Shown here: positions 42,512 through 54,686 of the stretch, piece by piece | Layout of the letters: every line of letters starts with the position of its first letter | Numbering within the stretch: the stretch's first letter is position 1 | From: Sphingobium cupriresistens | GTDB taxonomy: Bacteria > Pseudomonadota > Alphaproteobacteria > Sphingomonadales > Sphingomonadaceae | Length of the DNA: 64,000 nt | Assembly: GCF_004152865.1 (NCBI RefSeq) | Contig: NZ_SEOO01000023.1 | Coordinates: forward strand, 1-64,000 | Reading direction: 5' to 3' | Position numbers and translations under genes: made by a program | Notes under the pieces: generated by a model | The model's database searches: none | Told to the model about the DNA's origin: nothing | Seen by the model: only the letters and a program-made list of their open reading frames with translations

Positions 42512-43786
42512 TCAGGCCCCCTTGGTGCCCAGATAGGCAAGCCACAGGCCAGCGACCTGCTTGCGCGAACCGGCCTGCACCGCTTCAAACGCGGCCTTGG
42601 CGCCAGCCGTGTCGCCGCCCAGCGTCTTGGCGATGCCAAGTCGCGAATTAATCTCGTCCGCTTCCACGCCGCCCTTCTGCTTGGCGAGTTCGAACATGGC
42701 CGCAGCCTTGGCGTAATCGCCATAGCCAAGATAAGCGTCGCCGGTGGCGGCTGCGATCTTGCCGTTGGCAGCCTTCTGCGCGTCGGCTTCGGCCGCACCC
42801 AGCGTGCTCTTGTCGCCTGCGATCTTCGGCACGGCGGTCTGATAGACGTCAGCGCCTTGGGTCGCGTTCAGCACGCCCTTGGACCGGCCAGCGTCAATGG
42901 CGGTCTTGACCTCGCCATAAATGCCGGTCTTCGAGGCCATTTCGGCATATTCGGTATAGTCGGCCGCAATGACCAGGCCGCCCGAAACCGACAGAAGACG
43001 CAGAACGTCAAGATTTTCGCGGTTCGAAATATTGGGGTTGGCGCGCTGGAACAGGCGCACCAGTGTCCGCAGATTCTGACCGCTCGGTTCAGCCTGATAG
43101 GCCATCTTCGCCCATTCGGTCACGTCCGGCAGCTTGGCCGCCTCGGCCCGGCTGACGCCGATCTGATACCATTGGGCCGGAACCTGCTGGCCCGCCGCCT
43201 TCATCGCATCAGCCGCGGCCTTCAGCGCCGTCAGACCCTGCTGATTGAAGCCGCGCGCCGGCTCGACCGAACCATTGCCGGTGCCCGCCTTGCCGAAATA
43301 GGCCTGGGCGATGGTGGGCTGCACCGATTCCGCTTTGTATCCGGCGGCAAGCGCCGCCTGGCCGCGCTGGATCGCCACGTCGTAATTCTTCGCGGCCATC
43401 GCCTGATCGGCGGCGATCGCATTGAACTGGCCTGCCTGTTCAGGCGGGGTCAGGCCGCTATCGAGCATCTGGTTGAGCGCTTCGCTCTGCAAGGCCGTGT
43501 CCTTGGCGGCGATCGAGGTGTTCAGCTTGATCGCGCCGATCTGATATTTGTCGTCATTCGACGTGGCCTTGCTGTCCGCTTCGGCCAGCGCGGCTTTGGC
43601 GCCCGCAAAATCCTGCGCTTCGGAAGCCTTTTGCGCGGTTTGCAGCGCCTTGATGACGTCAGGCGACACGTTGAGCTTCGGGCCGGCCTTCTTCTCTTCC
43701 TTCTTCGCGGCGAAGGCAGGGGCGCTGATCGCGCCACCGGTCATAGCCAAAGCCAGCGCGAGCGCCACCGGGGTAACAAAACGCAT
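42512..43786 (-). CDS. exported repeat (TPR-like) protein
   Basis: A 424-residue protein with signal peptide MRFVTPVALALALAMTGG and on (cleavage near AFA-AKKEEKK), a lysine-rich junction and then helical repeats (DFAGAKAALAEADSKA, NYDVAIQRGQAALAAG, YAKAAAMFELAKQKGGVEAD). It should be periplasmic. ATG 43786 is selected because AGGAG is 9 nt upstream; three further ATG/ATC codons precede it. It is encoded next to its paralogue on the same strand with 77 bases between them. Function unknown; a scaffolding role is only a guess based on the repeats. Confidence 0.75.
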   Translation of the reverse strand: MRFVTPVALALALAMTGGAISAPAFAAKKEEKKAGPKLNVSPDVIKALQTAQKASEAQDFAGAKAALAEADSKATSNDDKYQIGAIKLNTSIAAKDTALQSEALNQMLDSGLTPPEQAGQFNAIAADQAMAAKNYDVAIQRGQAALAAGYKAESVQPTIAQAYFGKAGTGNGSVEPARGFNQQGLTALKAAADAMKAAGQQVPAQWYQIGVSRAEAAKLPDVTEWAKMAYQAEPSGQNLRTLVRLFQRANPNISNRENLDVLRLLSVSGGLVIAADYTEYAEMASKTGIYGEVKTAIDAGRSKGVLNATQGADVYQTAVPKIAGDKSTLGAAEADAQKAANGKIAAATGDAYLGYGDYAKAAAMFELAKQKGGVEADEINSRLGIAKTLGGDTAGAKAAFEAVQAGSRKQVAGLWLAYLGTKGA

Positions 43787-44066
43787 GATCATCATCTCCT
43801 CTTGCGCGCCTGATGGGGGAACAGCAGGCGACCTTTCGCGGTTGGGCGCCGATTAGGGGACGGCGCGTGAACGGCCATTGAACAAGCCGATATCGTCGGA
43901 TTTTGCAACCGTTATACAGCCGCTTCGTTCCACTTGCGAACATATCGCCTCCCCATAACGCCTCGGCTACACATACCGGCGCGCAGGCTTGGCCAAGGGG
44001 TGACAGATTTGTTTCGCTCGGCTAGGGGTTGGGCAACAGAATCCATCCTGAAAAAAGAGAATCGCA

Positions 44067-46741
<2,675 letters not shown>

Positions 46742-46745
<4 letters not shown>

Positions 46746-47089
46746 GCGACCTGTTCGCCTACAAGGTGCTGACGGCGGAGCAATATGAACAGTTCAAGGC
46801 CGACGGCGTGTTCAAAGGCGCGCCGATCGACCTGACGGACGGTTATATCCATATGTCGACCCGCGACCAGGCGGCCGAGACGGTGGCCAAGCATTTTGCC
46901 GGGCAGGACCGGCTGGTCATGCTGATGATCGATCTGGCGCCGTTCGGCGATACGATCAAATGGGAGGAATCGCGCGGCGGCGCGCTATTCCCCCATCTCT
47001 ATGCCGACCTGCCGATCAGCGCGGTTGCGGGCAAGGTCGTGCTGCGCATCGGCGACGATGGGCGGCACCAGTTTCCGGCAGGATTTTGA
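46742..47089 (+). CDS. DUF952 family protein
   Basis: A 115-residue protein of the DUF952 family: AYKVLTAEQYEQFKADGVF, then DLTDGYIHMSTRDQAAETV, and a C-terminal GGALFPHLYADLPISAV. The fold is related to ADP-ribosyl-type enzymes in some annotations, but no activity is established. It starts in the gyrA stop (ATGA overlap), so it is translated from the gyrA transcript. Both size and motifs fit the family, and I see no oddity. Confidence 0.85.
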
Positions 47090-47107
47090 TCCGCCGGCAT
47101 GTGTTGA

Positions 47108-48226
47108 TCAGGGAACGCGCTGCATCCCCGTTACGCGGCCGCGACTGACCCGATAGTCCCAGCCGCCCCAGCGGATATGGTTGGACATGACGGCCATCGC
47201 CTGCACCGCCAGATGCGCCCATGTCACCGCGAAGGGCGCCACCATATCCCATAGCAGCGATCGCCGCGCCTTCACCGCCTGTTTCGGCTCCAGCACCGCG
47301 CCGATGATCGATCGCCGCACCAGCGCCCGGCTCCACGCAGCGCCATAGCCGATCGCGACCGCGATCCAGCCGCCCCAGCCCAGCGCCCAGGCCCAAGCGG
47401 CCGCCTGCACCGCGACCACGCCGGTTGCCAGGCCCCACATGCCGATGCTGTTGGTGGCGATATGACGGTACTGGCGAACGCCGAAATCCAGCAGGTCGGC
47501 GATGCGCCCTTCCAGCGGACTCGCCACCAGCAGGTCGCGCACCGGCCGCAGCCGCAATTGCGCGCGCCAGCCCGCCAGCCCGATCGTCATGTCGTCGGAC
47601 AGGCGACCGGCCAGCGCCGCGCCCAGGTCCAGCCGATCCGCCACCGCCCGCGTCAAGGCCATGGCCCCGCCCCAGGGCATGGTCGCGCTGGCGAACCGCG
47701 GCAGCGTCGCCAACTGCAACTCGACCGCGCCGACCAAGGTCGCCACCGCTCCGCTTTCCGGCAGCAGCAGGCGATAGCCAGTGACGATGTCGGCTTTTCC
47801 CCGCACCAGCGGGAAAAGCAGCCGCCCGACCAGCCGCGTCGGCGGCTCGATATCGGCGTCGATGAAGACCAGGTAGCGATCGTCGGCACGCAACGCTCGC
47901 AGGGCCGCGCGCAACTTGTGGACCTTGCGTCCTTCATCCTGCGCCATCCCCGCTGCGACGAGTTGCACCCAGTCGCCCTCCCGCGCTCGCAATGCCTCGG
48001 CCGCCGGGCAGGCGCCCGACGTCGCCAGCAACAGGCGGAACGGCGCGCTTTGCGCCTTCAACCGCGCGATCAATTCATCGCCGCCATCCCAATCGTCACG
48101 GACGCTGAGGATCAGCACGACGCCATCGGGCGCTTCCTCTTTCCGGTCCTTGGGCAGGTTGCGCCCATAATTGACGACGCCCAACACAGTCAGCGCCTGT
48201 AACAAGAACCAGACCCACAACATCAT
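47108..48226 (-). CDS. membrane glycosyltransferase, GT2/GT21 ceramide-glucosyltransferase-like
   Basis: A 372-residue glycosyltransferase. One N-terminal helix (WVWFLLQALTVLGVV), then a GT-A domain with SVRDDWDGGD, the nucleotide-sugar DxD in FIDADIEPP (Asp123, Asp125), and MPWGGAMALTRAVADRL. RLSDDMTIGLAGW and the motif VRQYRHIAT near residue 245 sit where GT21 enzymes have (Q/R)xxRW. The C-terminal part has two or three hydrophobic segments. In a sphingomonad it might glycosylate ceramide for the outer membrane, which is inference. The ATG at 48226 is chosen over an upstream GTG. Divergent from the acyltransferase. Confidence 0.72.
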   Translation of the reverse strand: MMLWVWFLLQALTVLGVVNYGRNLPKDRKEEAPDGVVLILSVRDDWDGGDELIARLKAQSAPFRLLLATSGACPAAEALRAREGDWVQLVAAGMAQDEGRKVHKLRAALRALRADDRYLVFIDADIEPPTRLVGRLLFPLVRGKADIVTGYRLLLPESGAVATLVGAVELQLATLPRFASATMPWGGAMALTRAVADRLDLGAALAGRLSDDMTIGLAGWRAQLRLRPVRDLLVASPLEGRIADLLDFGVRQYRHIATNSIGMWGLATGVVAVQAAAWAWALGWGGWIAVAIGYGAAWSRALVRRSIIGAVLEPKQAVKARRSLLWDMVAPFAVTWAHLAVQAMAVMSNHIRWGGWDYRVSRGRVTGMQRVP

Positions 48227-48280
48227 CACAACGCCCACGCCTCTTTACCGTCATGCACGCTGCTGTATGACGCTTGGGCG

Positions 48281-49135
48281 ATGCTCTCCAACCCCTTTCT
48301 CTTCATCGTGATGCGGTTGCTGCCCGCCCGCCTGGCCTCCTGGTTCGGGGGCTGGCTGTCGGCCCATGTCGCACGCCGCAATATGAAATTGCGCGACGCG
48401 CGCGCGCGCGCCAACCTCGCCCTTTTGCGCCCCGACCTACCCGATGCCGATCGGGAAGCCATATTGACACGCCGCTGGACGAATATCGGACGCACCATGG
48501 CCGAACTCGCCAATATCGATCGGCTGGTGAACGACGCTCATGTCACCGTAATCGACCGGGTCGGGTACCAGGCGGTTTTGGAAGGTCCCGGTCCCATGGT
48601 CGCCTTCACCTGCCATCTGGGCAATTGGGATCTGCTGGCCGCCTATATCAAATGGTCGACCGACCGACCCGGCCTTGGCGTCTATGAAGACCCCGAAGAC
48701 CCCAGGATCGCCGCCCAACTCAAAAGGGCGCGCTCCAGCTATATGGGCGAAGCGATCGGCGGCGGCGGCGCGGCACGCGGCGTCCTTAAGCACCTGACCC
48801 AAAAGGACCGGGCGACCCTCTATATATTGGCCGACGAACGACGCGAGCGTCAGGTCTGGTTCCCCACCTTCGGCCGGTCGATCGAGCCGTCGGGCAACCT
48901 GTCGATCGCGCTGCGCCTGGCGCGCAAGGTCGGCGCGCGCTTCCTGCCCTTTTATCTGGTGCGCACAAAAGGCCCGCATTTTGCGCTGCATTGGCATCCG
49001 CCGCTCGATCCTCGCGACATGAGCGACGCGGATATCGTCGCGACGCTCGACCGTTTCCTGGGCGCAGCCTGCATCGCCCATGCCGACCAATGGCTGGCGC
49101 TGCATGATATGGACCTGACCGCGACCGCCATGTGA
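48281..49135 (+). CDS. LpxL/HtrB-type lysophospholipid or lipid A acyltransferase family protein
   Basis: A 284-residue acyltransferase. The catalytic HX4D motif is CHLGNWDLL, with His112 and Asp117, followed by the phosphate-binding region (LADERRERQVWFPTFG). A short N-terminal hydrophobic helix anchors it. The family adds acyl chains to lipid A or related lipids. It is divergent from a GT21-like enzyme, which suggests a shared role in outer-membrane lipid assembly. Which acceptor it uses, lipid A or a glycolipid, cannot be decided. Start: ATG 48281, with no strong ribosome site. Confidence 0.8.
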   Translation: MLSNPFLFIVMRLLPARLASWFGGWLSAHVARRNMKLRDARARANLALLRPDLPDADREAILTRRWTNIGRTMAELANIDRLVNDAHVTVIDRVGYQAVLEGPGPMVAFTCHLGNWDLLAAYIKWSTDRPGLGVYEDPEDPRIAAQLKRARSSYMGEAIGGGGAARGVLKHLTQKDRATLYILADERRERQVWFPTFGRSIEPSGNLSIALRLARKVGARFLPFYLVRTKGPHFALHWHPPLDPRDMSDADIVATLDRFLGAACIAHADQWLALHDMDLTATAM

Positions 49136-49167
49136 CTTGCGCGCGCTTCCCCGCTAAAGCCCGCAGC

Positions 49168-49812
49168 ATGTCCCGACTCGCGATCAAGATTTGTGGTCTG
49201 TCCACGCCCGAAACGGTGGGCGCGGCGGTCAGCGCCGGGGCGAGCCATATCGGGTTCGTCCATTTCACCAAAAGCCCGCGCCATGTGGAGGCCGACCAGA
49301 TTCGCGGCCTGGCCGCCCATGCCCCGGCCCATATCGAAAGGGTCGCGGTCGTCGTCGATCCGACCGACGAGATGCTGGGCGAATTGGTCGGCGCCGGCGC
49401 CCTCACCGCGCTGCAATTGCATGGCAAGGAAAGCCCGCAGCGCGTCGCCGCCATCCGCGCGCGGTTCGGCCTGCCGGTGTGGAAGGCGATCGCGGTAAAG
49501 ACCCGCGCCGACATCGATAGCGCCAGCGCTTATGTGGGCGCGGCCGACCTGTTGCTGTTCGATGCCAAGACGCCCGACGGCGCGGCGCTGCCCGGTGGCA
49601 TGGGGCTTCGCTTCGACTGGACGCTGCTGCGCGGGTTGGCCATCCCGGCGCCATGGGGGCTTTCAGGGGGGCTTTCGAGCGACAATGTCGTCGAGGCGAT
49701 CTGCATCAGCGGCGCGCGCCTGATCGATATTTCGTCCGGCGTCGAGAGCGCGCCGGGCATCAAGAGTGTGGACAAGATCATGGCCTTCTGCAAAGCGGTG
49801 TCCGCATGTTGA
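49168..49812 (+). CDS. trpF: phosphoribosylanthranilate isomerase
   Basis: A 214-residue TIM-barrel enzyme of tryptophan synthesis. The catalytic Cys9 lies in AIKICGLS and the catalytic Asp in LLLFDAKTPDGAALPGG. Other family blocks are LQLHGKESPQRV and the phosphate loop PWGLSGGLSSDNV. ISSGVESAPGIK is the usual C-terminal block. ATG 49168 gives the family's normal length; the longer in-frame extension is not needed. It heads the order trpF-trpB-trpA-accD-folC, which is conserved in alphaproteobacteria. Confidence 0.95.
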   Translation: MSRLAIKICGLSTPETVGAAVSAGASHIGFVHFTKSPRHVEADQIRGLAAHAPAHIERVAVVVDPTDEMLGELVGAGALTALQLHGKESPQRVAAIRARFGLPVWKAIAVKTRADIDSASAYVGAADLLLFDAKTPDGAALPGGMGLRFDWTLLRGLAIPAPWGLSGGLSSDNVVEAICISGARLIDISSGVESAPGIKSVDKIMAFCKAVSAC

Positions 49813-49911
49813 CGCAGACATCCTTCGTGATGCGCATTGGACAACGATGGCGCTGATCGCTTCCCTTTCATCGAAGCGAACGCCCTATTTTGTCCCGGAA
49901 AGACTGACACC

Positions 49912-51153
49912 ATGACCGACACACTGAGCTTGCCCAACAGCCTGCGATCGCAGCCCGACGCCAGCGGCCATTTCGGCGCGTTCGGCGGCCGCTACGTCGC
50001 CGAAACGCTGATGCCACTGATCCTGGAACTGGAGAAGGTCTACAAGACCGCCAAGGCCGATCCCGCCTTCGACGCCGAGTTCGCCGAATTGTTGCGTAGC
50101 TATGTCGGCCGCCCCAACCCACTTTATTATGCTGGGCGGCTGACCGAGGCGCTCCGCGCCAAGGCTCCCGCAGGCAAGGGCGCGAAAATCTACCTGAAGC
50201 GCGAAGAGTTGAACCATACCGGCGCGCACAAGATCAACAATTGCATCGGCCAGGCGCTGCTCGCCCGCCGCATGGGCAAGAAGAAAGTCATCGCCGAAAC
50301 CGGTGCAGGCCAACACGGCGTCGCGACCGCGACCGTCGCCGCCCTGTTCGGCATGGAATGCAAGATCTTCATGGGCGCGAAGGATGTCGAGCGGCAGAAG
50401 CCCAACGTCTTCCGCATGAAGCTGCTGGGCGCGGAAGTCATCCCGGTTCATTCGGGGTCGTCCACGCTCAAGGATTCGATGAACGACGCCCTGCGCTACT
50501 GGGTGTCGAACGTGCATGATACTTTCTACATCATCGGCACGGCGGCCGGCCCGCACCCCTATCCCGAACTGGTCCGCGATTTCCAGTCGATCATCGGCAA
50601 GGAAACCCGTGCGCAGATCATGGAGGCTGAAGGTCGCCTGCCCGACATGCTCATCGCGCCGGTCGGTGGCGGCTCCAACGCCATCGGCCTGTTCCACCCC
50701 TTTCTGGACGACCCAGAAGTTGCGATGATCGGCGTGGAAGCGGCCGGCGAAGGGCTGGACGGGAAACACGCCGCCTCGCTGGCCGGCGGCGTGTCGGGCA
50801 TCTTGCACGGCAACCGCACCTATCTGCTCCAGGACGAAGACGGCCAGATCACGGAAGCGCACAGCATTTCTGCTGGCCTAGACTATCCCGGCATCGGGCC
50901 GGAACATAGCTGGCTGCACGAGATCGGCCGGGTCCAATATATGCCGATCAAAGATGAAGAGGCGCTGACGAGCTTCCAGACGCTCAGCAAGCTGGAAGGA
51001 ATCATCCCCGCGCTCGAATCCGCCCATGCGGTTGCCGCCGCCGAACAGATCGCACCGACGCTAAATGCCGACAAGATCATCGTCATCAACCTGTCGGGCC
51101 GGGGGGACAAGGATATCTTCACCGTCGCCGACGCGCTGGGAGTGGAGATGTGA
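49912..51153 (+). CDS. trpB: tryptophan synthase beta chain
   Basis: A 413-residue PLP enzyme that joins indole with serine. The PLP lysine is Lys107 in HTGAHKINN. The phosphate-binding block is [10 protein letters not shown], and the COMM/active region reads [11 protein letters not shown]. The N-terminus [16 protein letters not shown] precedes [20 protein letters not shown] 49912 has GGAAAG upstream and is preferred over a longer frame that starts in the intergenic region. Only two bases separate its stop from the trpA ATG. Confidence 0.96.
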   Translation: MTDTLSLPNSLRSQPDASGHFGAFGGRYVAETLMPLILELEKVYKTAKADPAFDAEFAELLRSYVGRPNPLYYAGRLTEALRAKAPAGKGAKIYLKREELNHTGAHKINNCIGQALLARRMGKKKVIAETGAGQHGVATATVAALFGMECKIFMGAKDVERQKPNVFRMKLLGAEVIPVHSGSSTLKDSMNDALRYWVSNVHDTFYIIGTAAGPHPYPELVRDFQSIIGKETRAQIMEAEGRLPDMLIAPVGGGSNAIGLFHPFLDDPEVAMIGVEAAGEGLDGKHAASLAGGVSGILHGNRTYLLQDEDGQITEAHSISAGLDYPGIGPEHSWLHEIGRVQYMPIKDEEALTSFQTLSKLEGIIPALESAHAVAAAEQIAPTLNADKIIVINLSGRGDKDIFTVADALGVEM

Positions 51154-51155
51154 AT

Positions 51156-51965
51156 ATGGACCGTCTGGCTTCCCGCTTCGCCGCTTGCAAGGCGCAGGGC
51201 CGCGCCGCGCTCATCACCTTCGTCACCGCTGGCGACCCTGATGTCGCATCGACCCCCGCCATCCTCGATGCGCTGGTCGCGGGCGGCGCAGACATCATCG
51301 AACTGGGGATGCCCTTCACCGATCCGATGGCTGATGGTCCGGCGATCGAACTGGCGAACCTGCGCAGCCTGGGGTCGGGCACGAAGACCAAGCATATCTT
51401 CGCCCTCGCCGCCGATTTCCGCGCGCGTCATGCCGACACGCCGATCGTCCTGATGGGCTATGCCAATCCGATGCTGATCCGCGGCGCCGACTGGTTCGCC
51501 GATCAGTGCAAGGCGGCTGGCGTCGATGGCGTGATCTGCGTCGATATCCCGCCGGAGGAAGACGCCGAGATCGGCCCTGCCCTGCGCGCAGCCGGCGTTC
51601 ACCTCATCCGCTTGGCTACCCCCACGACCGACGCGGCGCGTCTGCCCGCGGTGCTCGATGGCGCCAGCGGCTTCCTCTACCATGTCTCGGTCGCGGGCAT
51701 CACCGGCAAGCAGTCGGCGGCGCAGGCCAATATCGAAATCGCCGTCGATAAGCTGAAGGCCGCCACCGACCTGCCGGTCGCGGTCGGCTTTGGCGTACGC
51801 GGGCCGGAACAGGCTGCCGCCATCGGCCGGATCGCCGACGGCGTGGTCGTCGGCTCGGCCATCGTCGATATCATCGGGTCGCATGGCGACGCCGCCGCGC
51901 CCTTCGTCCAGGACTTCGTCGCCACGCTGCGCGACGCCCTTCATATTCGGGAGACCGCCGCATGA
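51156..51965 (+). CDS. trpA: tryptophan synthase alpha chain
   Basis: A 269-residue TIM-barrel enzyme that releases indole from indole-3-glycerol phosphate. Catalytic Glu49 lies in [11 protein letters not shown] and Asp60 in DPMADGPAI. The phosphate loop is seen as [26 protein letters not shown] and [12 protein letters not shown] are further TrpA blocks. ATG 51156 has GGAG 8 nt upstream and is chosen over a GTG at 51150 that overlaps the trpB stop. Its stop overlaps the accD start by four bases. Confidence 0.95.
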   Translation: MDRLASRFAACKAQGRAALITFVTAGDPDVASTPAILDALVAGGADIIELGMPFTDPMADGPAIELANLRSLGSGTKTKHIFALAADFRARHADTPIVLMGYANPMLIRGADWFADQCKAAGVDGVICVDIPPEEDAEIGPALRAAGVHLIRLATPTTDAARLPAVLDGASGFLYHVSVAGITGKQSAAQANIEIAVDKLKAATDLPVAVGFGVRGPEQAAAIGRIADGVVVGSAIVDIIGSHGDAAAPFVQDFVATLRDALHIRETAA

Positions 51966-52810
51966 GCTGGATCAACCGCGTTCGCAACGCCCTGCCCTTC
52001 ACCAAGAAGGAAACCACCGCCGAAACGCTGTGGCACAAATGCCCGTCCTGCAACGAGATGATCTTCATCAAGGAATGGGAAGAAAATCTGTCCGTATGCC
52101 CCCGCTGCGATCATCATGGCCGCATCGGCCCGTCGGAACGGTTCGAACATATATTGGACGCCGGCTTCATCCTGCTGCCGACGCCGCATGTGCAGGAAGA
52201 CCCGCTTAAATTCCGGGATTCCAAACGCTATCCCGACCGGATCAAGGCTGCGCGCGCGGCGACCGGGGACCAGGACGCGCTCATCAACGCGCGCGGCGCG
52301 ATCGACGATGTGCCGCTGGTGATGGGCGTACAAAATTTCGCCTTCATGGGCGGCTCCATGGGCATGGGCGTGGGCGCGGCCTTCATCCAGGGCGTCAACG
52401 ATGCGATCGCCCATAAATGCCCCTATGTCATCTTTACCGCCGCCGGCGGCGCGCGGATGCAGGAGGGTATTCTCTCCCTGATGCAGATGCCGCGCGCGAC
52501 CGTGGCGATCCAGAAGCTGCACGCGGCTGGCCTGCCCTATATCGTCGTGCTGACCGATCCGACCACCGGCGGCGTGACGGCCAGCTACGCCATGCTGGGC
52601 GATATCCAGATTTCCGAACCCAATGCCCTGATCGGCTTCGCGGGCCAGCGCGTGATCGAAAGCACGATCCGCGAAAAGCTGCCCGAAGGCTTCCAGCGCG
52701 CCGAATATCTGCTGGACCACGGCATGATCGACATGGTCGTCCATCGCGGCGAACTGCGCGACACGCTGGCGCGGGTGATCGGCTATCTGACTCCTCGCGC
52801 GGCGGATTGA
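51962..52810 (+). CDS. accD: acetyl-CoA carboxylase carboxyltransferase, beta subunit
   Basis: A 282-residue carboxyltransferase subunit of fatty-acid synthesis. The N-terminal zinc ribbon uses Cys27, Cys30, Cys46 and Cys49 (KCPSCN and VCPRCD). The crotonase-fold core carries [13 protein letters not shown] and [15 protein letters not shown], and [17 protein letters not shown] is conserved. ATGA overlap links it with trpA, the alphaproteobacterial trpA-accD-folC arrangement. The alpha subunit gene is not in the window. Confidence 0.95.
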   Translation: MSWINRVRNALPFTKKETTAETLWHKCPSCNEMIFIKEWEENLSVCPRCDHHGRIGPSERFEHILDAGFILLPTPHVQEDPLKFRDSKRYPDRIKAARAATGDQDALINARGAIDDVPLVMGVQNFAFMGGSMGMGVGAAFIQGVNDAIAHKCPYVIFTAAGGARMQEGILSLMQMPRATVAIQKLHAAGLPYIVVLTDPTTGGVTASYAMLGDIQISEPNALIGFAGQRVIESTIREKLPEGFQRAEYLLDHGMIDMVVHRGELRDTLARVIGYLTPRAAD

Positions 52811-52844
52811 AGCAGCGCTCGCGCTAAAGGGGGACGGGCGCGCC

Positions 52845-54179
52845 ATGGCCGACCATGCGGTTTCGGACGATGCACAAGTGCAAGCGCAACTCGACCGGCT
52901 CTGGTCGCTCTCGCCCGGCGCGGACATATTGGGGCTGGAACGCATCACCCGACTGCTGGAGCGGCTGGGCGATCCGCACCGCGCCCTGCCACCGATCTTC
53001 CATGTCGCGGGCACCAACGGCAAGGGATCGACCTGCGCCTTCCTGCGCGCGGCGATGGAAGCGGACGGCAAGACGGTCCATGTCTTCACCTCCCCGCATC
53101 TCGTGCGCTTCAACGAACGCATCCGCGTGTCGGGCCAGCTCATTTCCGACGCGCTGCTCGCGCGTTATCTTGAACGGGTTCTTGATATCGCGGAAGGCGT
53201 CAACGCCAGCTTCTTCGAGGTAACGACGGCCGCCGCCTTCCTGGCTTTCGCCGAACATCCTGCGGACGCCTGCATCATCGAAGTGGGCCTGGGCGGCCGG
53301 CTCGACGCGACCAATGTCATCGTCGACCCGGCGGTATGCGGCATCGCCCAGCTCGGCATCGACCATCAAGCGTTTCTGGGCGACACGCTGACGCAGATTG
53401 CCGCGGAAAAGGCCGGCATCGCCAAGGCCGGCGCAGCGCTGGTGACGCAGCGCTATGCCGAATCGCTCTTCCCGGTGATGATGGACGCCGCCGCCCGCGC
53501 GTCCACCCGCTGGATCGGACAGGGCGATGGCTGGGACGCGGCCATCTATCGCGACCGGATGCATTATCGCGACGAGCAGGGTCGGCTGGAAACGCCTATA
53601 CCACGGCTGGCCGGCGCGCATCAGGTGCAGAATGCCGCGCTCGCCTTCGCCATGCTGCGCCATCAAAGCGCGGTGCCCTTGTCCGAGGCTGCGCTGAAGG
53701 CCGCGCCGCTGTGGGCGCACTGGCCCGCGCGGTTGCAGCGGCTGGATCGGGGGCCGTTGCTGGACGCCCTGCCGCAGGATGCCACCGCCTGGCTCGATGG
53801 CGGGCATAATGCCGGCGCGGGCGAGGCGATCGGCGCTTTCTTCACCGCAGATCGGCTGGAGGGGCACAAGCTCCAGCTCGTCATCGGCATGTTGGCGAAC
53901 AAGGAAGTGGACGCCTTCCTCGCCCCCTTCGCAGGTAAGATCGCCCATATCCATGCCCTGCCGGTGCCGGGCCACGACCATCACCCGCCCGCCCGCTTCG
54001 CGGCCATCGCCGCCCAATGGGGCGTCGGTTGCACCGCCCATGACGATGCGCGCCAGGCGATTGACAGCATCGCCGCGACGTGCGGGGCCTCCGGCGATAC
54101 CGCGCCCAAGCTGCTGATCGGCGGTTCGCTCTATCTGGCCGGGGAAATTTTGCGACTGAACGAGCAATTGCCCGACTAA
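52845..54179 (+). CDS. folC: bifunctional folylpolyglutamate/dihydrofolate synthase
   Basis: A 444-residue Mur-ligase-family enzyme that adds glutamate to dihydropteroate and folates. The P-loop GTNGKGST covers residues 56-63. Family blocks are TSPHLVRFNERIRV, FFEVTTAAAFLAF, EVGLGGRLDATNV and the carbamylated-lysine region EKAGIAKAG. The C-terminal domain has DGGHNAGAGEAI and GMLANKEVDAF. ATG 52845 follows accD by 34 bases. It closes the trp-acc-fol transcript; no antibiotic-resistance feature is visible. Confidence 0.95.
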   Translation: MADHAVSDDAQVQAQLDRLWSLSPGADILGLERITRLLERLGDPHRALPPIFHVAGTNGKGSTCAFLRAAMEADGKTVHVFTSPHLVRFNERIRVSGQLISDALLARYLERVLDIAEGVNASFFEVTTAAAFLAFAEHPADACIIEVGLGGRLDATNVIVDPAVCGIAQLGIDHQAFLGDTLTQIAAEKAGIAKAGAALVTQRYAESLFPVMMDAAARASTRWIGQGDGWDAAIYRDRMHYRDEQGRLETPIPRLAGAHQVQNAALAFAMLRHQSAVPLSEAALKAAPLWAHWPARLQRLDRGPLLDALPQDATAWLDGGHNAGAGEAIGAFFTADRLEGHKLQLVIGMLANKEVDAFLAPFAGKIAHIHALPVPGHDHHPPARFAAIAAQWGVGCTAHDDARQAIDSIAATCGASGDTAPKLLIGGSLYLAGEILRLNEQLPD

Positions 54180-54245
54180 TTACACTTGCGACTGACTCGC
54201 AATAGCGTAGAATGAGCCTCTGACCTATGCAGAAGGCGCGATTCT

Positions 54246-54686
54246 ATGGCTTATGGAGAGACTTCCCCCCTCGACCTGCCCCGGCCCATTCCGGGCGGCT
54301 ATGGCAATCGCCTGTTCCTGTTCGTGATGCGACGGATGGCGACCGCTGGGGTCAATGATGCCCACGCCGCCAATGCGATGCTAGGCGCGTTCGGCCGGAG
54401 CTATCGCCGCCCGCTGGTGCTGATGCGCGCGATGATGCTGGAACTGGCGCGCGCGTCGAGCCGCAAGATCCTGGTCGCCCCCTGTTGCTGCGCGCGCATG
54501 ACCGCGGACGAGGCGCTGATGATGCAGGCGACGGGCGACGCGCTGCGCGATCCCAACGCTGCCTTTGGGCAGGTGAGCGCCTTGCTGGGCAACGATCATG
54601 CGCTGGGCGCGCTGACCTGCCTGCAGGCGGTGGCGCAGGCCCATAGCGACCTGGGCCGGCCGCTGGATCTCTACGCCGCGGGCTGA
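54246..54686 (+). CDS. conserved hypothetical protein of sphingomonads
   Basis: A 146-residue protein with a positively charged, partly amphipathic middle (LFLFVMRRMATAGVNDAH, then RPLVLMRAMMLELARASSR) and a cysteine-containing turn, APCCCARMTADEALMM. I recall similar small proteins labelled DUF6628 in sphingomonads, but I cannot confirm it. Cysteines 79-81 in a row could bind metal. It has no signal peptide. Its 3' end overlaps the convergent AmpG-like gene by 16 bases. No function can be proposed. Confidence 0.65.
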   Translation: MAYGETSPLDLPRPIPGGYGNRLFLFVMRRMATAGVNDAHAANAMLGAFGRSYRRPLVLMRAMMLELARASSRKILVAPCCCARMTADEALMMQATGDALRDPNAAFGQVSALLGNDHALGALTCLQAVAQAHSDLGRPLDLYAAG

